DNA of 64,000 bases, from positions 1 through 64,000 of the forward strand of contig NZ_ML660023.1 in NCBI RefSeq assembly GCF_007004645.1, in the 5' to 3' direction. Made by a program: the position numbers and the translations under genes. Position 1 is the first letter of the stretch, and each line of letters starts with the position of its first letter. Below, in pieces: positions 60,012 through 64,000 of this stretch. The DNA comes from Aliiroseovarius halocynthiae. Its GTDB lineage: Bacteria; Pseudomonadota; Alphaproteobacteria; Rhodobacterales; Rhodobacteraceae. Under the pieces are notes generated by a model. The model was not told the origin of the DNA, ran no database searches, and saw only the letters and a list, made by a program, of their open reading frames with translations.

Positions 60012-62273
60012 TCAGCGTTTACCCAGTCGGGTCGCAGCCAGCATTGCCATGTTCAGAATATCGTTCGACGTCGAGTTGGTCGAACAGATCTGGATCGGCT
60101 GGTCGATGCCGGACAGGATCGGACCGATCACCGTGGCGCCTGCCAATTCCTGCATCATCTTGACCGAGATCGACGCCGAGTGACGCGCGGGTACCACCAG
60201 AATATTGGCCGGACCAGACAGGCGGCAGAACGGGTACTGCGCCATAACGTCAGCATTCAGCGCCACGTCTGCAGTCATTTCGCCTTCGAATTCGAAGTCC
60301 ACGCCACGTGCTTCCAAAATCGCCGGCGCTTCGTGCAGTTTCGAGGCACGTTCTGACACCGGATAGCCGAAGGTCGAGAAACTGACGAAAGCCACACGCG
60401 GCTCAAGCCCAAGTCCGCGAGCAACAGCCGCAGCACGTTCGGCGATATTTGCCAGATCTTCGGTCTCGGGCCATTCATGCACCAATGTATCCGCCATCAG
60501 CACGATGCGGCCTTTGTGCAGCACGGCGGTCACACCCACGGCACCATCGGCAGCGGTGGCGTCAAACACATGGTTGATCCGGTCCAACACATAGGCAGAT
60601 TTCCGGGTCGCGCCGGTGATCAGGCCGTCACCATGCCCATGCGCCAGCATCAATGATGCAAACACGTGGCGATCACGTGCGGCAAGACGGTGGATGTCAT
60701 GGTGGTCAAATCCCTGACGCTGAAGGCGCTCGTACAGGAAGTCTTTATAGGCGTCCAAATGCTCGGTGTTGGCAGCATTCACAACACGCAGTTCACGCAC
60801 CGCATCGCCCAATCCATCCGCAGCCAGTTTGGCCTTCACATCGTCTTCCCGCCCAATAACAAGCGCCCGGCCATAGCCGTTGCGTTGATACTGAACCGCA
60901 GCACGCAGCACTTGCGAGTTGTCGCCTTCGGCAAAGATCATCGTTGCCTGGTTCTTACGCGCCCGCGCCGTGATCCCGCGCAGGATCGAGGCCGTCGGAT
61001 CCATCCGTGCCTTCAGGCTTTGTTCGTACCCATCCATGTCGATAATCGGACGGCGCGCAACACCCGTGTCCATCCCCGCCTTGGCAACCGCTGGCGGGAT
61101 TACATAGATCAAACGCGGATCAAACGGCGTCGGGATGATATAGTCGCGACCAAAGGTCAGCTTCTTGCCATAGGCCATGGCAACCTCGTCCGGCACGTCT
61201 TCGCGGGCGAGCTCGGCCAGTGCCTGCGCACAAGCGATCTTCATCTCGTCATTGATGGCGCGTGCGTTGATGTCCAGCGCACCGCGGAACAGATACGGGA
61301 AGCCCAGCACATTGTTCACTTGGTTCGGGTAATCCGAACGCCCGGTCGCAACGATCGCGTCATTGCGCACTTCGTGGGCTTCTTCCGGCGTGATTTCCGG
61401 ATCGGGGTTGGCCATAGCGAAGATGACCGGGTTATCCGCCATCGAGGCAACCATATCCTGGGTCACGGCGCCCTTGACCGACACGCCAAGGAACACGTCT
61501 GCGCCATCCATTGCTTCTTCCAAGGTACGCAGTTCGGTGTTGGCGGCGTGGGCCGACTTCCACTGGTTCATACCTTCGGTACGACCCTGATAGATCACAC
61601 CCTTGGTGTCACAGACGATGCAATTGTCATGTTGCGCGCCCATTGACTTGATCAACTCGATACAGGCAATGCCCGCAGCGCCCGCGCCGTTCAGAACGAT
61701 GCGACAATCTTCGATCTTTTTGCCAGACAGATGCAGAGCGTTCAGCAGTCCAGCCGCGCAAATCACCGCGGTCCCGTGCTGGTCGTCATGAAAGACCGGG
61801 ATGTCCATTTCTTCCTTCAGGCGCTGCTCGATGATGAAACATTCGGGCGCTTTAATGTCTTCCAGATTGATGCCGCCAAAGGTCGGGCCCATCAGTTTGA
61901 CCGCGTTAATGAAGGCCTCGGGGTCTTCGGTGTCCAGCTCGATATCGATCGAGTTAACGTCCGCAAAGCGCTTGAACAGAACGGCCTTGCCTTCCATCAC
62001 CGGCTTCGAGGCCAGCGCACCCAGATTGCCCAGACCCAGAACCGCCGTCCCGTTCGAAATCACAGCCACAAGGTTACCCTTGTTGGTATAGTCATACGCC
62101 GTCTGTGGATTCTCAGCGATCGCCTCACAGGGAACCGCAACACCCGGAGAATAGGCCAAAGACAGGTCGCGCTGCGTGGTCATCGGGACCGACGGCGTGA
62201 CCTCGAACTTGCCCGGCGTGGGGTCAATATGGAAGGCAAGTGCCTCTTCATTTGTGATCTTGGCTTTGGGCAT
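60012..62273 (-). CDS. maeB: NADP-dependent malic enzyme with C-terminal phosphotransacetylase-like domain
   Basis: A 753-residue MaeB-type malic enzyme converting malate to pyruvate and CO2. The N-terminal malic domains (about 1-430) have YTNKGNLVAVISNGTAVLGL, FHDDQHGTAVICAAGLLNAL and LNGAGAAGIACIELIKSMGA. The C-terminal PTA-like domain (about 435-753) has GVTAVLHKGRIVLMADTLVHE and a PVSERASKLHEAPAIL block; it is thought to be regulatory. I prefer the ATG at 62273 (AAAGG upstream) to one six codons earlier. It is divergent from galE. Confidence 0.95.
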   Translation of the reverse strand: MPKAKITNEEALAFHIDPTPGKFEVTPSVPMTTQRDLSLAYSPGVAVPCEAIAENPQTAYDYTNKGNLVAVISNGTAVLGLGNLGALASKPVMEGKAVLFKRFADVNSIDIELDTEDPEAFINAVKLMGPTFGGINLEDIKAPECFIIEQRLKEEMDIPVFHDDQHGTAVICAAGLLNALHLSGKKIEDCRIVLNGAGAAGIACIELIKSMGAQHDNCIVCDTKGVIYQGRTEGMNQWKSAHAANTELRTLEEAMDGADVFLGVSVKGAVTQDMVASMADNPVIFAMANPDPEITPEEAHEVRNDAIVATGRSDYPNQVNNVLGFPYLFRGALDINARAINDEMKIACAQALAELAREDVPDEVAMAYGKKLTFGRDYIIPTPFDPRLIYVIPPAVAKAGMDTGVARRPIIDMDGYEQSLKARMDPTASILRGITARARKNQATMIFAEGDNSQVLRAAVQYQRNGYGRALVIGREDDVKAKLAADGLGDAVRELRVVNAANTEHLDAYKDFLYERLQRQGFDHHDIHRLAARDRHVFASLMLAHGHGDGLITGATRKSAYVLDRINHVFDATAADGAVGVTAVLHKGRIVLMADTLVHEWPETEDLANIAERAAAVARGLGLEPRVAFVSFSTFGYPVSERASKLHEAPAILEARGVDFEFEGEMTADVALNADVMAQYPFCRLSGPANILVVPARHSASISVKMMQELAGATVIGPILSGIDQPIQICSTNSTSNDILNMAMLAATRLGKR

Positions 62274-62504
62274 GGTTCGGGCCTTTGTCATCTTCTGTCG
62301 AAGTCAAACCCTTACAGGGGGAAAATCCGGGCCTCAACCGGTATTATGCTATTAATCTGTCTTCACTTGGGCTTTTTGGGTAATTCTTGGAAATTATGTT
62401 TGATTGTTAGCGCAATAATCGGAACTTCATTCTGTCACCGCATTCACACGTGCCATTCCTTCGGATCCATCCTATATGTCGTTCATTAGAATTGGAGGCT
62501 TCAC

Positions 62505-63515
62505 GTGGCACAAAAAGTCCTTTTGACCGGCGGCGCAGGATTCATTGGCTCGCATACTTTTGTCGAGCTGACCAAGGCGGGTTATCAAGTTGTGATCCTT
62601 GATAACTTCTCGAACGCAGATCGTGGCGTTCTTGACCGACTCGAGGTCATCAGCGGTGAAAAAGTCACCTATGTGGATGGCGATGTGCTGGACCAGAACC
62701 TGCTAACCCGCGTGTTTGCCGAACATAAGTTTGATGCCGTCATTCACTTTGCCGCGCTGAAAGCCGTGGGTGAAAGCACCGAAAAGCCACTGGATTATCT
62801 GACCACCAATATCTCAGGTCTTTATACGCTTCTGAACGTCATGAAGGCGGCAGGCGTGTTCCGTCTGGTCTTCTCGTCTTCCGCCACCGTCTATGGCCAG
62901 CCGGATCAACTGCCGGTTCCAGAAACCGCGCCCCGCAGCTTTAACAACCCCTATGGCTATACCAAGCTGGTGTGCGAGCAGTCGTTGGAGCAGGTCGCCA
63001 CTGCGGATGACCGCTGGGCCTTCGGGATCCTGCGCTATTTCAACCCGGCTGGTGCGCATGAAACGGGGCTGATTGGCGAAGATCCAAACGACATTCCAAA
63101 CAACCTGATGCCCTATATTGCCAAGGTCGCCACTGGCGAACTGGAAAAGCTCTCGGTCTTCGGCAGCGACTATGACACGCCCGACGGCACTGGCGTGCGC
63201 GACTATATCCATGTGATGGATCTGGCACGTGGGCATGTGCAATCGGTGGATGCGCTATTGAAAACCAACGAAGGTCACACCGTTAATCTTGGCACGGGCA
63301 CAGGATATTCGGTGATGGATATGCTCCGCGCCTATGAAAATGCCGCCGAGAAAGAGCTGCCATATCAAATGTCCCCGCGCCGTGCGGGTGATGTTGCCAG
63401 CGTTTATGGTGATCCGGCCAAAGCCCGCGATGTGCTGGGGTTCGAGGCCAAACGCGGTCTGGATGACATGTGCGAAAGCAGCTGGAATTGGGTCTCGCGC
63501 CGTAAAAACACCTGA
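62505..63515 (+). CDS. galE: UDP-glucose 4-epimerase
   Basis: A 336-residue extended SDR enzyme interconverting UDP-glucose and UDP-galactose for surface polysaccharides. The NAD motif TGGAGFIGSH is at 8-17, the catalytic Tyr150 and Lys154 in PYGYTKLVCE and a Ser in VFSSSATVYGQPD. RYFNPAGAHETGLIGEDP and DYIHVMDLARGHV are diagnostic. The start is a GTG at 62505 fixed by TTGGAGG seven bases before. It is followed by mutS after 65 bases. Complete. Confidence 0.95.
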   Translation: MAQKVLLTGGAGFIGSHTFVELTKAGYQVVILDNFSNADRGVLDRLEVISGEKVTYVDGDVLDQNLLTRVFAEHKFDAVIHFAALKAVGESTEKPLDYLTTNISGLYTLLNVMKAAGVFRLVFSSSATVYGQPDQLPVPETAPRSFNNPYGYTKLVCEQSLEQVATADDRWAFGILRYFNPAGAHETGLIGEDPNDIPNNLMPYIAKVATGELEKLSVFGSDYDTPDGTGVRDYIHVMDLARGHVQSVDALLKTNEGHTVNLGTGTGYSVMDMLRAYENAAEKELPYQMSPRRAGDVASVYGDPAKARDVLGFEAKRGLDDMCESSWNWVSRRKNT

Positions 63516-63580
63516 CCCCTCTTTCACCCCGGCGCGCGACACCCTAATCTGTCGCAAAGCAATACGCCGGGGGGCAGCAG

Positions 63581-64000
63581 GTGAGCGACAAACCAGCCAA
63601 GATCACGCCAATGATGGCGCAGTTTCTTGAGATCAAAGAGGGCTATCAGGACGCCCTGTTGTTCTATCGCATGGGCGATTTTTACGAGCTGTTCTTCGAT
63701 GACGCCATCGCGGCGGCAGAAGCCTTGGACATCGCGCTGACAAAGCGCGGCAAGCATCTTGGCGAAGATATTCCCATGTGTGGTGTCCCCTTCCATGCCG
63801 CCGAAGGTTACTTGCTAACCTTGATCCGCAAGGGCTTTCGCGTTGCCGTCTGCGAGCAAATGGAAAACCCGGCCGAGGCAAAGAAGCGTGGCTCGAAATC
63901 CGTTGTACGGCGCGATGTGGTGCGATTGGTGACGCCCGGAACGTTAACCGAAGAAAGCCTGCTGGACGCGCGACGCCACAACTTCCTTGCAGCCTATAAC
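63581..64000 (+). CDS. mutS: DNA mismatch repair protein MutS, 3' end outside window
   Basis: The first 140 codons of MutS, open at the window end. The mismatch-reading Phe-Tyr-Glu (34-36) is in [36 protein letters not shown] and the block that precedes VVRLVTPGT follow as expected for the N-terminal domain. The start is a GTG at 63581 behind GGGGGG. MutS binds base mismatches and hands them to MutL. It has no stop codon here because the window cuts it, so the rest cannot be judged. Confidence 0.95.
   Translation, partial: MSDKPAKITPMMAQFLEIKEGYQDALLFYRMGDFYELFFDDAIAAAEALDIALTKRGKHLGEDIPMCGVPFHAAEGYLLTLIRKGFRVAVCEQMENPAEAKKRGSKSVVRRDVVRLVTPGTLTEESLLDARRHNFLAAYN

Noticed and set aside
60666-62489. 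Plus-strand frames of 326 and 252 codons opposite maeB
   Set aside because: Shadows of the malic enzyme; no independent signals.
1-64000. CRISPR arrays, rRNA genes, intact insertion sequences or replication origins
   Set aside because: None could be seen on reading both strands; only decayed IS66 and a possible IS3 relic are present.

Overview
The window looks like a chromosomal segment of a marine-type alphaproteobacterium of the Rhodobacterales (Roseobacter/Rhodobacter lineage). The evidence is a moderately high GC content, a RegB/SenC/RegA redox-control cluster, a mitofilin (Mic60)-like gene between hemD and hemY, a kinase-less DivL-type PAS protein with CtrA-type boxes in front of it, the tsaE-amgK-murU-addB-addA-trxA block, and a monomeric NADP isocitrate dehydrogenase. 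No rRNA operon, CRISPR array or intact insertion sequence was seen. All calls come from reading the sequence; no database search was run.

Layout. Bases 1 to about 11.6 kb look accessory. They hold an Rhs-like fragment, a four-gene iron/siderophore ABC importer, a decayed IS66 transposase, a truncated altronate-dehydratase relic next to its likely LysR regulator, a Hint-domain (autoprocessing) protein, a faint IS3 relic, and a divergent pair of polyprenol-sugar type glycosyltransferase genes. The stretch ends at a tRNA-Thr(CGT) gene whose 3' end faces it. From there on the content is core-like: hemD-mic60-hemY (minus strand); tsaD-gpsA-yciI-EVE (plus); small proteins, a LysM/BON protein and a solitary TrpB paralogue; an outer-membrane barrel; ahcY with an extensin-like gene; a GT8/HD/GNAT/GNAT string; and the regA-senC / regB divergent cluster.

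At 30-40.6 kb come the DivL-like gene, tsaE, amgK, murU, addB, addA and trxA, mostly overlapping by a few bases. At 40.7-46.6 kb are two L,D-transpeptidases, a CAP-domain lipoprotein, an RNA methyltransferase, a CCA-adding enzyme, a CoA pyrophosphatase and Hsp33. A receiver-PP2C phosphatase and an Hpt protein diverge from a promoter with a perfect CtrA-type box (48.4 kb). Then come ilvA, a membrane protein, argG, an SCP2 protein, a ribokinase-type gene, two unrelated isocitrate dehydrogenases on either side of a GNAT-YoaP gene, a membrane ClpP-fold protein, a glutathionyl-hydroquinone reductase, maeB, galE and the start of mutS, which is cut by the window end.

The most interesting signals are regulatory. 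CtrA-type TTAA-N7-TTAA boxes sit at two signalling loci (divL and PP2C/Hpt). An identical 14-bp AT-rich motif lies upstream of the NAD-isocitrate dehydrogenase and, inverted, inside the first codons of the NADP-isocitrate dehydrogenase. Two perfect inverted repeats would fold over the start codons of ilvA and of the GNAT-YoaP gene. The protein content itself is mostly of recognisable families; the Hint protein is the least explained gene.
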